From the NCBI GenBank assembly GCA_963699525.1, contig CAVOUI010000008.1, forward strand, positions 1-64,000: DNA of 64,000 nt, written 5' to 3'. Source of the DNA: SG8-41 sp963699525. Its GTDB lineage: Bacteria; Pseudomonadota; Gammaproteobacteria; Burkholderiales; SG8-41. How positions within the stretch are numbered: the first letter of the stretch is position 1; each line of letters opens with the position of its first letter. The translations under genes were made by a program, and so were the position numbers. Shown here piece after piece: positions 31,663 through 40,808 of this stretch. Under the pieces are notes generated by a model, which did not search any database, had not been told where the DNA came from, and saw only the letters and a program-made list of their open reading frames with translations.

Positions 31663-32803
31663 CCCTTGCGGTCCGCTACGGCCTCTCTCGCCGAGGCGAG
31701 CACGGCACAGGCTACCTGTTCGAGGACGTGCACCGGCAGATCCGCGTACATCGGCAGACTGATTACCTGCACCGCGACAGACTCGGAGACCGCCAACGAG
31801 CCGTCTCCATAGCGCGCGTATGCGGGCTGCTTGTGCAGCGGCAGGGGGTAGTGGATAGCGGTCGGAATCCCGCGCCGCTTCATTTCCTCCTGCACGTGGT
31901 CGCGTCGGGAGGTCATGACCGTGTACTGCGCATACACGCTGGTCCGGTCTGGGCGGACCTGCACTAGCCGGAGGTCAGGCGCTCGCTCGGACAGCAGCGT
32001 GTCGTAGCGCCGCCCGATCTCGATGCGCCGCGCAATTTCCCAGTCGAAACGCTCGAGCTTGGCGAGCACCACCGCGCACTGGATCGTGTCCATGCGCCCG
32101 CCGACGCCGACGCGGGTGTGCTGGTAGCGGCCCGACTGGCCGTGCACGCGGATCTCGCGCATGGCCTTCGCGAGCGCGTCGTCGTTCGTGAAGAGCGCGC
32201 CGCCGTCGCCGTAGCAGCCGAGCGGCTTGCTCGGGAAGAAACTCGTGCAGCCGATGGTCGAGAGGTTGCAGCTCTTCCGCCCCTTGTAGGTCGCGCCGAA
32301 GCTCTGCGCGGCGTCTTCGATCACCGCCAGCCCGCGGCGCGCGGCAATCGCGTTGATCTCGTCCATGTCGGCGGGCTGGCCGTAGAGCGACACCGGCATG
32401 ATCGCCCGGGTGCGCGCCGTGATTGCCGCCTCGATCTTCCCGGCGTCGATGTTGCAGGTGTCGGGCTCGATGTCCACGAACACCGGCTTCGCGCCGAGCA
32501 GCACGATCATCTCGGCGGTCGCGGCGAAGGTGAACGGGGTGGTGATCGACCTCGTCGCCGGGCTTGATGTCCAGCGCCATCAGCGCGATCAGCAGCGCCT
32601 CGGTGCCGCTCGCGCACGGTGATGCAGTGCTTCGCGCCGGTGTAGGTGGCGAGCCGGCCCTCGAGCTCGGCGACCTCCGGGCCCATGATGTATTGGCCGT
32701 GGTCGAGCACCTTCTGGATGCGCGCATTGATCGACTCGCGCAACGCGGCGTATTGCGCCTTGAGGTCGACGAACTCGGTCAGCATGCGGACGTGGGCATT
32801 CAT
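31653..32803 (-). CDS. wbpE: UDP-3-oxo-GlcNAcA aminotransferase, WbpE-like (two frameshifts)
   Basis: DegT/DnrJ/EryC1 aminotransferase of about 382 residues. Start MNAHVRMLTEFVDLKAQYAA at 32803. Removing one c near 32616 joins ASGTEALLIALMALDIKPGD, and removing one c near 32548 joins MIVLLGAKPVFVDIEPDTCN. The PLP region is CTSFFPSKPLGCYGDGGALF. WbpE converts the 3-keto product of WbpB to the 3-amino sugar. Its ATG overlaps the wbpD stop as ATGA. Order wbpA-wbpB-wbpD-wbpE on one strand supports the assignment over other members of the same superfamily. Confidence 0.87.
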
Positions 32804-33390
32804 TTCTCGGGCTTGCCGGCAGCTCTTCGCCGGTGCGGTAGCGGTCGCTGCAGCGCAAGCACCGCACCAGTCCCGCCTTCCGGCGGAAGCCGCTCGCCGC
32901 ACTGGCTCATCCAGCCGATCCGGCGGGCCGGCACGCCGACCATCAGCGCGTAAGTCCGGCACGTCGCGGTTGACGACCGCGCCGGCGCCGACGAAGGCAT
33001 AGCGCCCGATGGTGCATGCCGCAGACGATGGTGCAGTTGGCGCCGAGCGTCGCGCCGCGGCGCACCAGCGTCGCGCCGGTACTCGTTCTTGCGGGAGACA
33101 TGGCTGCGCGCGGGTTGTAGACGTTGGTGAACACCATGCTCGGGCCGCAGAAGACGTCGTCCTCCAGCGTCACCTCGTCGTAGACCGACACGTTGTTCTG
33201 GATCTTGACGTTGTTGCCGATCACCACGTCGTTGCCGACGAAGACGTTCTGGCCGAGCGAACAGTTGCGCGCCGATGCGCGCGCCGGCACAGACGTGCAC
33301 CCAGTGCCAGATCGCGTGCGCCGTCACCGATCTGCGCGCCGTCGTCGACGATGGCCGCTCGGGTGCCCAGAAATCGGCTGTCGAAGCCAT
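32800..33390 (-). CDS. wbpD: UDP-GlcNAc3NA N-acetyltransferase, WbpD-like (several frameshifts)
   Basis: Left-handed beta-helix acetyltransferase. Pieces in several frames: MASTADFWA (start 33390), AAIVDDGAQIGDG, HWVHVCAGARIGA, CSLGQNVFVGNDVVIGNN, VSVYDEVTLEDDVFCGPSMV, LGANCTIVCG, ALMVGVPARRIGWMSQCGER and a tail with CLRCSDRYRTGEEL. The hexapeptide pattern and VTLEDDVFCGPSMVFTNV match WbpD. Rebuilt length is about 193 residues. It acetylates the 3-amino group formed by WbpE to give UDP-GlcNAc3NAcA. The wbpB stop lies only 3 bases upstream of its ATG. Confidence 0.83.
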   Translation of the reverse strand: MASTADFWAPERPSSTTARRSVTAHAIWHWVHVCAGARIGAQLFARPERLRRQRRGDRQQRQDPEQRVGLRRGDAGGRRLLRPEHGVHQRLQPARSHVSRKNEYRRDAGAPRRDARRQLHHRLRHAPSGAMPSSAPARSSTATCRTYALMVGVPARRIGWMSQCGERLPPEGGTGAVLALQRPLPHRRRAAGKPEK

Positions 33391-33393
33391 CCT

Positions 33394-34471
33394 TCAGTAT
33401 TCCAGCGGCAGGCTGAAACGCGGTGACCGTCGCGCGCGGAGCAGGTAGATCGCGATCAGCACCTCGAGCGACCGCAGACCTTCGCGGCCGTCGGTCTCGC
33501 GGCTCGGCCTCGCCGCGCAGCACCTTGATCACGTTGTCGTAGTAGAGCGGGTGGCCGAAGCCGTAGACCGACGTCGGTCTCGTAGCTCGCGCTCTTGACG
33601 CGCTGCGTCGTCCATCGGCGCGGCTCGGCGAACTCCCAGTGCTGGATTTCGTTGACCGCCACGCCGCCGACGCGCACCGTGCCCTTTCTCGCCGATGACG
33701 GTGATCGAGCCCTCGAGGTTCTTCGGGTAGGTCAGCATGGTGACGTTGATCGTCCCGAGCGCGCCCTGAACGCCAGTGCACGCGCGGCAACTCCGGTGTC
33801 CTCGACCTCGATGTTGCGCGCCAGCGTCGCCGTGTAGGCCGTACACGCTTTCCACCGGCCCGATCAGCCAGTCGAGCAGGTCGACGTAGTGGCTCGCCTG
33901 GTTCATGAAGGCGCCGCCGTCGAACTCCCAGGTGCCGCGCCACTTCGCGCTGTCGTAGTACGCACTGCGGGCGGGTCCAGAATACGTTGACTGTCACCAT
34001 GTAGATCCGGCCGAAGCGCCCGCTGTCGATCGCGCGCTTGAGCAGCTGCAGCGTGGCGTTGCGGCGGTTCTGCTTGACCACGAAGCAGCCGCACGCCGGC
34101 GTCGTCGCAGGCCTGCACCATGCGCTTGCCGTCCTCCCAGCGCGTGGCCATCGGTTTTTCGGTCATCACGTGCCGACCGGCTCTCGCGCGACCTGGATGG
34201 CCTGCTCGGAGTGCAGGCCGCTCGGCGTCGCCAGCACCACGATGTCGGAATCGGCATTCGAGAGCAGCTCGGTCAGGCTGCCAAATCCGCGCGATCCGGT
34301 CCTTTTCGTTGCGGCGGCGAGCGCAGCGGAGTCGATGTCGCAGACTGCGACGAGTTCCGCGCGGTCCCGAAGCTGCTCGAAGGCCGAAAGGTGGTTGGCG
34401 GCGATCCGTCCGCACCCGACCAGCGCGAAGCGCGGCCTGCGGTTGGTGATGGGCGGCTTGAACTTGATCAT
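33394..34471 (-). CDS. wbpB: UDP-GlcNAcA 3-dehydrogenase, WbpB-like (many frameshifts)
   Basis: Gfo/Idh/MocA dehydrogenase that oxidises C3 of UDP-GlcNAcA. N-terminus from the ATG at 34471: FALVGCGRIAANHLSAFEQL. Further pieces are VMTEKPMATRWEDGKRM with the EKP motif, VKQNRRNATLQLLKRAIDSG, GRFGRIYMVTVNVFW, NQASHYVDLLDWLIGPVESV, TINVTMLTYPKNLEGSITVI, YGFGHPLYYDNVIKVLRG and a C-terminus LPLEY followed by TGA at 33394. These rebuild to about 350 residues. This is one of the most frameshifted genes in the window. Despite that, every family block is present in order, so the gene is probably intact in the organism. Confidence 0.82.
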
Positions 34472-34489
34472 GTTCGTCTCCACATGCCG

Positions 34490-35839
34490 CTACGCTTTAA
34501 CCACGTTTTCCGCCGCGTCGAGGTAAACCCCGCGCGTATCCACGATGAGCTTCGCGTGGCGCCTGATGAGCTCATAGTCGAAGGCATCGTGATTGGTGGC
34601 GAGGACCACGCAGTCGTAGCCGGCAAGACTTGCGGCCGAGAGGGGAACGCTTTTCAGATCGAACCTGTGCTCGCGCATCCGTGGGAAGACCGGCACGTGG
34701 GGATCGGAGTAGGAGATATCTCCGCCTTTGGCCCGCAATATTTCCATTAGGGCGACGGCGGGAGATTCCCGCATGTCGTCCACATTCTTCTTGTAGGCGA
34801 TGCCGAGCATCAGGATGCGGGAACCGCGGATCGGCTTGCCGCGCTGGTTGAGCGCATCGGCAATCTTGCCGACGACCCAATCGGGCATGTTGCGGTTGAT
34901 CTCGCCGGCGAGCTCGATGAAGCGCGTATCGAGGCCGTACTCGCGGGCCTTCCAGGTGAGATAGAAGGGATCGATCGGGATGCAGTGACCGCCTAGGCCC
35001 GGGCCGGGGTAATAGGGCACGAAGCCGAAGGGTTTCGTTGCTGCCGCGCGGATAACCTCGTGGATGTCGATGCCCATCCGGTCGGCAATTACCTTCATCT
35101 CGTTGACGAGACCGATATTGACGGCGCGATGGATGTTCTCGAGGAGCTTGGTCATCTCGGCGGCGCGCGTCGAGCTCATCGGAACGACGCGGTCGATCAC
35201 CGCACCGTAGAGCGCTTTGCCTACCTCCAGGCATGCCGGCGTCGATCCGCCGCAGATCTTGGGGATCGTCTTCGTCACGAATTGCGAATTGCCGGGATCC
35301 TCGCGCTCCGGCGAAAACACCAGGAAGATGTCGCTGCCCACTTTCAGTCCCGTGGATTCGAGCCGCGGCTTCAGTTCCTCGTCCGTCGTGCCCGGATAAG
35401 TGGTGCTTTCAAGACAAACGAGCTGCCCCTGCCTCAGATGGCGCACGATCGTGTCGGTGGTATCGAGGACGAAGCTCAAATCCGGCTCGCGATATTTGTT
35501 GAGGGGCGTCGGGACGCAGATGATGATTGCATCCGCCTGTCGTAGCCGGGAGAAATCCGATGTCGCGGAGAAGCCATTTGTCCGTGCCGCAGCGACGGCG
35601 ATCGCGGGGATGTGCCGGATGTAGCTTTCTCCGCGGTTGAGCTTCTCCACCTTGGCCGCGTCGATGTCGAGTCCCATCACGCGAAAGCCGGCTTCGCTGA
35701 AGCGCAGCATCAGCGGCAGCCCGACATAGCCCATGCCGATGATCGCCACGACGGCGCTCTTGTCGCGTATCTTCCGGATGAGCTCATCCTGCTGCATTAG
35801 TCGCGCGCCTGTCGTCGGTGGCGAAGTCGCGGCGGTCAT
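34490..35839 (-). CDS. wbpA: UDP-N-acetyl-D-glucosamine 6-dehydrogenase
   Basis: 449 residues, intact. Nucleotide-sugar dehydrogenase with the NAD motif AIIGMGYVGLPLMLRF, YPGTTDEEL, and the catalytic cysteine in GPGLGGHCIPIDPFYL (about residue 275). It oxidises UDP-GlcNAc to UDP-GlcNAcA, the first step toward UDP-GlcNAc3NAcA. The ATG at 35839 overlaps the regulator stop as ATGA; a second Met at 35797 begins the better-conserved part (MQQDELIRKIRDKSAVV) and could be used instead. wbpB follows after 18 bp. Confidence 0.92.
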   Translation of the reverse strand: MTAATSPPTTGARLMQQDELIRKIRDKSAVVAIIGMGYVGLPLMLRFSEAGFRVMGLDIDAAKVEKLNRGESYIRHIPAIAVAAARTNGFSATSDFSRLRQADAIIICVPTPLNKYREPDLSFVLDTTDTIVRHLRQGQLVCLESTTYPGTTDEELKPRLESTGLKVGSDIFLVFSPEREDPGNSQFVTKTIPKICGGSTPACLEVGKALYGAVIDRVVPMSSTRAAEMTKLLENIHRAVNIGLVNEMKVIADRMGIDIHEVIRAAATKPFGFVPYYPGPGLGGHCIPIDPFYLTWKAREYGLDTRFIELAGEINRNMPDWVVGKIADALNQRGKPIRGSRILMLGIAYKKNVDDMRESPAVALMEILRAKGGDISYSDPHVPVFPRMREHRFDLKSVPLSAASLAGYDCVVLATNHDAFDYELIRRHAKLIVDTRGVYLDAAENVVKA

Positions 35840-36156
35840 TTCCTGGCTTCGCGCCGCAGGATTTCGATCTCCCGCTGCAGCGCCTCGAACTCGGCCACCT
35901 TGCGCTCGAGGAAGCGCGTGGTCACGCGCGTCTTCTCCGCGATCCCCCTGCGGGTCAGGAGGTACATGTAGGCGTTCTTGTTGTTGCTGTTCTTGAAGTT
36001 GTTGGCCTTGATCCAGCCTTTCTCGATCAGCGCCTGCAGGCAGTAGTTGGCCTTGCCGAGACTCACGCCCAACTGGCGCGCAAGATCGCGCTGGCTGATC
36101 GCGGGGTCCTGCTCGAGGATGCGCAGGATCTTGCTCCGGTACTCGTCCGTCAGCAT
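35836..36156 (-). CDS. MarR-family EPS-associated transcriptional regulator
   Basis: 106 residues. Winged helix-turn-helix around ISQRDLARQLGVSLGKANYC, then NAYMYLLTRRGIAEKTRVTT and a C-terminal coiled coil (FLERKVAEFEALQREIEILR). This small family is found in exopolysaccharide loci of proteobacteria. It heads the wbpABDE-pse run, overlapping wbpA by 4 bases, and a perfect inverted repeat lies just upstream of its ATG, which suggests autoregulation and control of the downstream operon. Whether it represses or activates is unknown. Confidence 0.88.
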   Translation of the reverse strand: MLTDEYRSKILRILEQDPAISQRDLARQLGVSLGKANYCLQALIEKGWIKANNFKNSNNKNAYMYLLTRRGIAEKTRVTTRFLERKVAEFEALQREIEILRREARK

Positions 36157-36160
36157 CGGC

Positions 36161-36189
36161 GGTGTCTGTTCAAGGATTGAACAGACACC
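36161..36189. promoter_or_regulatory. Perfect 13-bp inverted repeat upstream of the EPS regulator (candidate operator)
   Basis: ggtgtctgttcaa (36161-36173), a 3-base centre, then ttgaacagacacc (36177-36189): 13 of 13 pairs match. It ends 4 bases upstream of the regulator ATG on the minus strand and abuts the rmlD stop. It may be the binding site of the winged-helix regulator, or in mRNA a hairpin that covers the ribosome-binding region, or an rml terminator (no T-run follows). The short spacing to the ATG leaves no room for a normal Shine-Dalgarno outside the repeat. Confidence 0.75.
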
Positions 36190-36190
36190 A

Positions 36191-37091
36191 TTAGACCCCT
36201 AAATGGGTGCTCTTGGCAAGCTCCTGCAGGAAACCGTGCAATTGTTCCCGCCAGTGCGGCACCTCGATGCCGAATGCCTGCTTGACCCTGTCCATCCTCA
36301 GCACGGGATGAGGCGGGCGCCGTGCCGGCAGCGGATACTGCCCGGTCTTGATGGGGCTCAATCGCGCCCATCCGCGCGAATCTCCGGAGGCGCCCTTCAT
36401 CGCCTCGATGATGGCTTTCGCGAACTCGTAGCGGTTCACATGACCCGACGCCGCGAGGTGATAGGTCCCGCCGTGCTGGGCGACGAGCTCGCGCTTGCGC
36501 AGCAGGTCAGCGGTAGCCTGGGCAAGCGAGCGCGCCCAGGTCGGCGAGCCGAACTGGTCGTCCACCATGGCAAGCTCCGGCTTCTCGCGCGCGAGCCGCA
36601 GCACCGTGAGGACGAAGTTCGAGCCGCGGGCGCTGTAGACCCAGCTCGTGCGCAATATCAGGTGTGGCCCCCGACGGCCTCGATGGCGCGCTCGCCGGCG
36701 AGCTTGCTCTTCCCGTAGGCGTTCACCGGGTTGGGCGGGTCGTCTTCGACGTATGGCCGGTCGCGCTCGCCGTCGAACACGTAATCCGTCGAGTAGTGGA
36801 TGAGGATCGCCCCAAGGCGCTTCGCTTCCTCCGCCATGATGCCGGGCGCAACGCCGTTCACCTGCATCGCCAGATCGGGCTCGGACTCGGCGCGATCGAC
36901 GTTGTTGTAGGCCGCGGCGTTGACGATGACGTCCGGCTTCGCCTCGCGGATCGACGCGCCGGATGGAGTCCGGATTCGCCAGATCCATCCGCTCGCGATC
37001 GAGAGCGATCACCGTGCCCGAGCGGCGCAAGCGTGGTCTGCAGTTCCCAGCCGACCTGGCCGTTCCTGCCCGGAACGAGGATGCGCTGCAT
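36191..37091 (-). CDS. rmlD: dTDP-4-dehydrorhamnose reductase (frameshifts)
   Basis: SDR enzyme for the last step of dTDP-L-rhamnose synthesis. Start MQRILVPGRNGQVGWELQ at 37091. The middle pieces are ILIHYSTDYVFDGERDRPYV and NAYGKSKLAGERAIEA (the YxxxK pair), and the body from LILRTSWVYSARGSNF to FLQELAKSTHLGV is in one frame ending at 36191. Breaks lie near 37020, 36955 and 36662. Rebuilt length is about 298 residues. The upstream rmlC frame runs into this gene without a stop in the sequence as given. Confidence 0.87.
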
Positions 37092-37644
37092 CAGGGAAAC
37101 AGCTTCGGCTTGCTTGAGCGGAAGCCCGCCGCGGTCCTTCTGCGACAGGATCGGCTCGCCGCTGAGCGGCCAGGAAATGGCGAGATCGCGGTCGTTCCAG
37201 GCGATGCAGCGCTCGTGCTCGGGCGCGTAGTAGTCGGTCGTCTTGTACTGCACTTCGGCGTGGTCGCTGGTCACGAGAAAGCCGTGCGCGAAGCCGGCGG
37301 GAATCCAGCACATCTTCTTGTTGGCCGCCGAGAGCGCGACGCCTGCCCACTTCCCGAAGGTCGGCGAGCTCTTGCGGATGTCCACCGCGACGTCGTAGAT
37401 CTCGCCCGCAGTGACGCGCACCAGCTTTCCCTGCGGCTGGCGGACGCGCGGATCTGGTAGTGCAGGCCGCGCAGCACGTTCTTCCCGAACGCGAGTGATT
37501 GTCCTGCACGAAACGGACGCGCAGCCCGGTCGCGTCGGCGAACGCGCGCTCGTTGTAGCTCTCGTAGAAGAAACCCCGGTCGTCGCCGAACACCTTCGGC
37601 TCGATGACCAGCACCTCGGGTATCGCGGTTCGGGTAACCTGCAT
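37091..37644 (-). CDS. rmlC: dTDP-4-dehydrorhamnose 3,5-epimerase (frameshift)
   Basis: Cupin epimerase of about 183 residues. MQVTRTAIPEVLVIEPKVFG starts at 37644, overlapping the rmlA stop as TGATG. DDRGFFYESYNERAFADATG and FVQDNHSRS follow; a break near 37440-37490 shifts the frame to the part with GEIYDVAVDIRKSSPTFGKW, WIPAGFAHGFLVTSDHAEVQ and ILSQKDRGGLPLKQAEAVS. The C-terminus runs in frame into rmlD. A single indel would create a TGATG stop-start overlap like the one at the rmlA-rmlC border, so I end it at 37091. Confidence 0.87.
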
Positions 37645-38535
37645 CAGGGCAGGTCTTCCCGCGCGACGCGCAGGAGATATTCGCCGTAGGCGCTCTTCGC
37701 CAATGGCGCGGCAAGCGCCTCCAGCTCGCTCTTGCTGATCCAGCCCATGCGATAGGCGATCTCCTCGAGGCAGGCGATCTTGAGCCCCTGCCGCTTCTCG
37801 ATCGTCTCGATGAAGTGCGAGGCCTCAAGCAGCGATTCGTGCGTGCCGGTGTCGAGCCAGGCGATCGCCGCGGCCCATCGCACGACCTTCGAGCTCGCCG
37901 CGGCGTCAGGTACTCCAGGTTGACGTCGGTGATTTCGAGCTCGCCACGCGCGGAGGGCTTGAGCTTCGCGCGCGATGTCGACCACCTGGTTGTCGTAGAT
38001 GTAGAGGCCGGTCTGACGCGAAGCGCGACTTGGGCTGCTTCGGCTTTTCCTCGATGCTGATACGACCTTGCGGTTCCGGTCGAACTCGACTACGCCGTAG
38101 CGCTCGGGGATCCTGCACGCGGTAGGCGAAGATCGTCGCCCCGTTTACTGGCTCCGCATGGCGGCCTGAAGCGTTTCGTGAGAGTTCGTGGCCGTAGAAG
38201 ATGTTGTCGCCGAGGATCAGCGCGCACGGAGTCCTTGCCGATGAAGCTCCGCGCCGATGGTGAAACGCCTGCGGCGATGCCCTTCGGGCTCGGGCTGCTC
38301 GGCATAACGAGAGGTTGATGCCCCAGCGCCGGCCGTCGCCCAGCAGCTGCTGGAAGCGCGGTGTGTCCTGCGGCGTGGAGATCACGAGAATGTCGCGGAT
38401 CCCCGCCAGCATCAGCGTGCTGAGCGGGTAGTAGACCATCGGCTTGTCGTACACGGGCAGCAGCTGCTTGCTGACCACCTGCGTCGCGGGATAGAGACGC
38501 GTGCCGCTGCCGCCCGCGAGGATGATTCCCTTCAT
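37644..38535 (-). CDS. rmlA: Glucose-1-phosphate thymidylyltransferase (many frameshifts)
   Basis: N-terminus MKGIILAGGSGTRLYPATQV with the nucleotidyltransferase loop, SKQLLPVYDKPMVYYPLSTL, ILVISTPQDTPRFQQLLGDG, ALILGDNIFYGHEL, ISIEEKPKQPKS and a C-terminal WLDTGTHESLLEASHFIETI through LLRVAREDLP. At least eight breaks occur. In the stretch 38215-38315 I could match the expected reading by removing six single bases, all insertions. Rebuilt length is about 293 residues. It makes dTDP-glucose, the entry to the rhamnose pathway. Confidence 0.88.
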
Positions 38536-38545
38536 CGCGGGCCCG

Positions 38546-39622
38546 TTACCGGTTCGAGTAATTCTTGTCGATCCAGCGCTGGTAATCGCCGCTGGTGACG
38601 TTGTCCGCCCACTTCATGTTGTCGATATACCACTCGACGGTCTTGTAGAGGCCGGTCTTGAAGCTCTCCTGCGGTTTCCAGCCGAGCTCGGAGCGGATCT
38701 TGCGCGCGTCCATCGCGTAGCGCCGGTCGTGCCCCGGCCGGTCCTTGACGAAGCTGATGAGCTTCTCGTGCGGGGCGTTAGCGGGGCGCGCTTCGTCGAG
38801 CAGGGCGCAGACCGCCTTGATCACGTCGAGGTTGGTCATTTCGCCGCCGCCGCCGATGTTGTAGGCGTCGCCCGGACGGCCCTTGGCGAGGGCGAGGCGC
38901 ACCCCCGCGCAGTGGTCGGCAACGTAGAGCCAGTCGCGAACGTTCAGCCCGTCGCCGTAGACCGGCAGCGGCTTCTGGCGCCACCCGTTCAGGATCATCA
39001 GCGGGATGAGCTTTTCGGGAAACTGGCAGGGACCGTAATTGTTGGAGCAGTTGGTCGTGATCGTCGGCAGGCCGTAGGTATGTTGGTAGGCGCGCACCAG
39101 ATGGTCGGCGGCGGCCTTGGACGCGGCGTAGGGGCTGTTCGGCGCGTACGGGGTGGTCTCGGTGAACGCGGGGTCGCCGGGTCCGAGCGAGCCGTAGACT
39201 TCGTCGGTCGAGACGTGCAGGAAGCGGAAGCTGTCCTTTTCCGGCTGCGCCAGCGCCGACCAGTATGCGCGCGCTTCCTCGAGCAGCGCGAACGTCCCCA
39301 TCACGTTGGTCTGCACGAAATCGGCGGGACCGTGGATCGAGCGGTCGACGTGGCTCTCCGCCGCGAAATTGACGATCGCGCGCGGCTTGTGCTCCAGCAG
39401 CAACCGGCCGACGAGCGCGCGGTCGCCGATGTCACCGCGCACGAAGATATGGCGTGCGTTCCCCTTCAGGCTCGCGAGGTTCTCCGGATTGCCGGCGTAG
39501 GTGAGCTTGTCGAGGTTGACGAGGGGATCGGATTCGGCTGCGATCCACTGCAGCACGAAATTCGAGCCGATGAAGCCGGCGCCACCGGTGACGAGTATCA
39601 AGCGTGGACTCCCGTTGTGCAC
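38546..39622 (-). CDS. rmlB: dTDP-glucose 4,6-dehydratase
   Basis: 358 residues, intact. NAD motif VTGGAGFIGSNFVLQW, the active-site FLHVSTDEVYGSLG with the DE pair, and YAASKAAADHLVRAY (YxxxK). TITTNCSNNYGPCQFPEKLI and NVRDWLYVADHC are typical of RmlB. Start is a GTG at 39622. It is the first gene of the rmlBACD run, divergent from the core glycosyltransferase across a 92-bp spacer, so a promoter probably lies at 39623-39714. Confidence 0.95.
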   Translation of the reverse strand: MHNGSPRLILVTGGAGFIGSNFVLQWIAAESDPLVNLDKLTYAGNPENLASLKGNARHIFVRGDIGDRALVGRLLLEHKPRAIVNFAAESHVDRSIHGPADFVQTNVMGTFALLEEARAYWSALAQPEKDSFRFLHVSTDEVYGSLGPGDPAFTETTPYAPNSPYAASKAAADHLVRAYQHTYGLPTITTNCSNNYGPCQFPEKLIPLMILNGWRQKPLPVYGDGLNVRDWLYVADHCAGVRLALAKGRPGDAYNIGGGGEMTNLDVIKAVCALLDEARPANAPHEKLISFVKDRPGHDRRYAMDARKIRSELGWKPQESFKTGLYKTVEWYIDNMKWADNVTSGDYQRWIDKNYSNR

Positions 39623-39714
39623 CCGCGCATGGTACGTAACTGCCTGAATCCCAATCGTTGTTCTTGGCCCCTATTCTATGCGTAAAGCAGGTTTCAGTGT
39701 ACGCTGAATGCGCC

Positions 39715-40791
39715 ATGGATAGAGCAGCGCAGGACGTCCGGCAGGTGGAAGTCATCGTGGCCAATCTCAAGCGGCGTTTTTCCGGAGTGACGTCCACCGT
39801 GCTCGCACTGCTGCCTGTGCAGTCCAGGCGGGTCCGGATCGCCGCGCTCGGGCCGAACCTGCCGCGGGACTGGCCGCGCATCTCCTGGGGCGGACTGTTC
39901 CGGCACGGCTGGAGGCTACCGCCGGGAAGGCCGTTCCGCATCTGGCACGCGCGGCGGAACATCGAGATGGTGACCGGGTGGGTCCTGCGTTCCATGCTGC
40001 GCATGCCGTTGAAGCTCGTGTTCACGTCGGCGGCGCAGAGGCTGCGCGGGTCCTGGTCGCGCTTCCTCCTGACACGCATGGACGCGGTGATCGCTGCGTC
40101 GCCGGAGGCCGCCTCATACCTGGCCGTGCCGTACGTGGTCGTGCTTCACGGCGTGGACACCGCGCGCTACCGGCCGGCGCAGGATCGCAATGCCGAGTGG
40201 GCCGCGACCGGACTGCCGGGGAAATTCGGCATCGGGGTGTTCGGCCGCGTGCGCGCTCAGAAGGGAACCGACCGTTTCGTCCAAATCATGTGCCGCCTGC
40301 TGCCGCGGTATCCCGACTTCACGGCGGTCATCGTGGGCGCGATCACCCCGGATCAGAGGGCGTTTGCGAGCGCCCTGCGCACAAAGATCTCCGCCGCGCA
40401 CTTGGGCGATCGCATGGTCTTCCTGGACGAGCTGCCGGCCGACGAAGTGCCCGCGTGGCTGCGCCGCGTCACCATCGTCGTCGGTCCGCAGGTGTGGGAA
40501 GGCTTCGGGCTCGTGCCACTGGAGGCGATGGCGAGCGGGACCGCGGTCGTGGCGACCAAGGTCGGAGCCGCCCGGCACCTCATCGTCGAGGGCGAAACCG
40601 GCCATCTGGTGGAGGTCGACGACATGGCGGGCCTCGAAGCGCGGATCGAATCCCTGATGAGGGACCCCGCCGCCGCGGCCGCGATGGGGCGGCGCGGGCG
40701 GGCTCACGTCGAGCGGCAGTTCTCCATCGAACGCGAGGCGGCCGGAATCCAGGAGGTCTATGACCGGCTCTGGGGGGCGGGATCGCCCTGA
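39715..40791 (+). CDS. LpcC-like LPS core glycosyltransferase (GT4)
   Basis: 358 residues from the ATG at 39715; a longer frame from 39658 exists. VIVANLKRRFSGVTSTVLAL, IAALGPNLP, RIWHARRNIEMVTGWVLRSM and LKLVFTSAAQ match the LpcC type of core mannosyltransferase. The donor-binding part has GIGVFGRVRAQKGTDRFVQI and GPQVWEGFGLVPLEAMASGT (EX7E). It would add a hexose, likely mannose, near Kdo of the LPS inner core; waaA follows after 17 bp. The short imperfect palindrome ttcag-n6-ctgaa sits just before its ATG. Confidence 0.85.
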   Translation: MDRAAQDVRQVEVIVANLKRRFSGVTSTVLALLPVQSRRVRIAALGPNLPRDWPRISWGGLFRHGWRLPPGRPFRIWHARRNIEMVTGWVLRSMLRMPLKLVFTSAAQRLRGSWSRFLLTRMDAVIAASPEAASYLAVPYVVVLHGVDTARYRPAQDRNAEWAATGLPGKFGIGVFGRVRAQKGTDRFVQIMCRLLPRYPDFTAVIVGAITPDQRAFASALRTKISAAHLGDRMVFLDELPADEVPAWLRRVTIVVGPQVWEGFGLVPLEAMASGTAVVATKVGAARHLIVEGETGHLVEVDDMAGLEARIESLMRDPAAAAAMGRRGRAHVERQFSIEREAAGIQEVYDRLWGAGSP

Positions 40792-40808
40792 CCGCCGATT
40801 GCTTCCAG

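Noticed and set aside
32500..38530. Calling wbpB, wbpD, rmlA and others pseudogenes
   Set aside because: All family blocks are present in order and nearly every rebuilt break is a one-base insertion, so sequence error is the better explanation.
39693..39708. Palindrome ttcag-n6-ctgaa before the core glycosyltransferase
   Set aside because: Only five base pairs with a mismatch in the centre, so it is too short to call an operator without conservation data.
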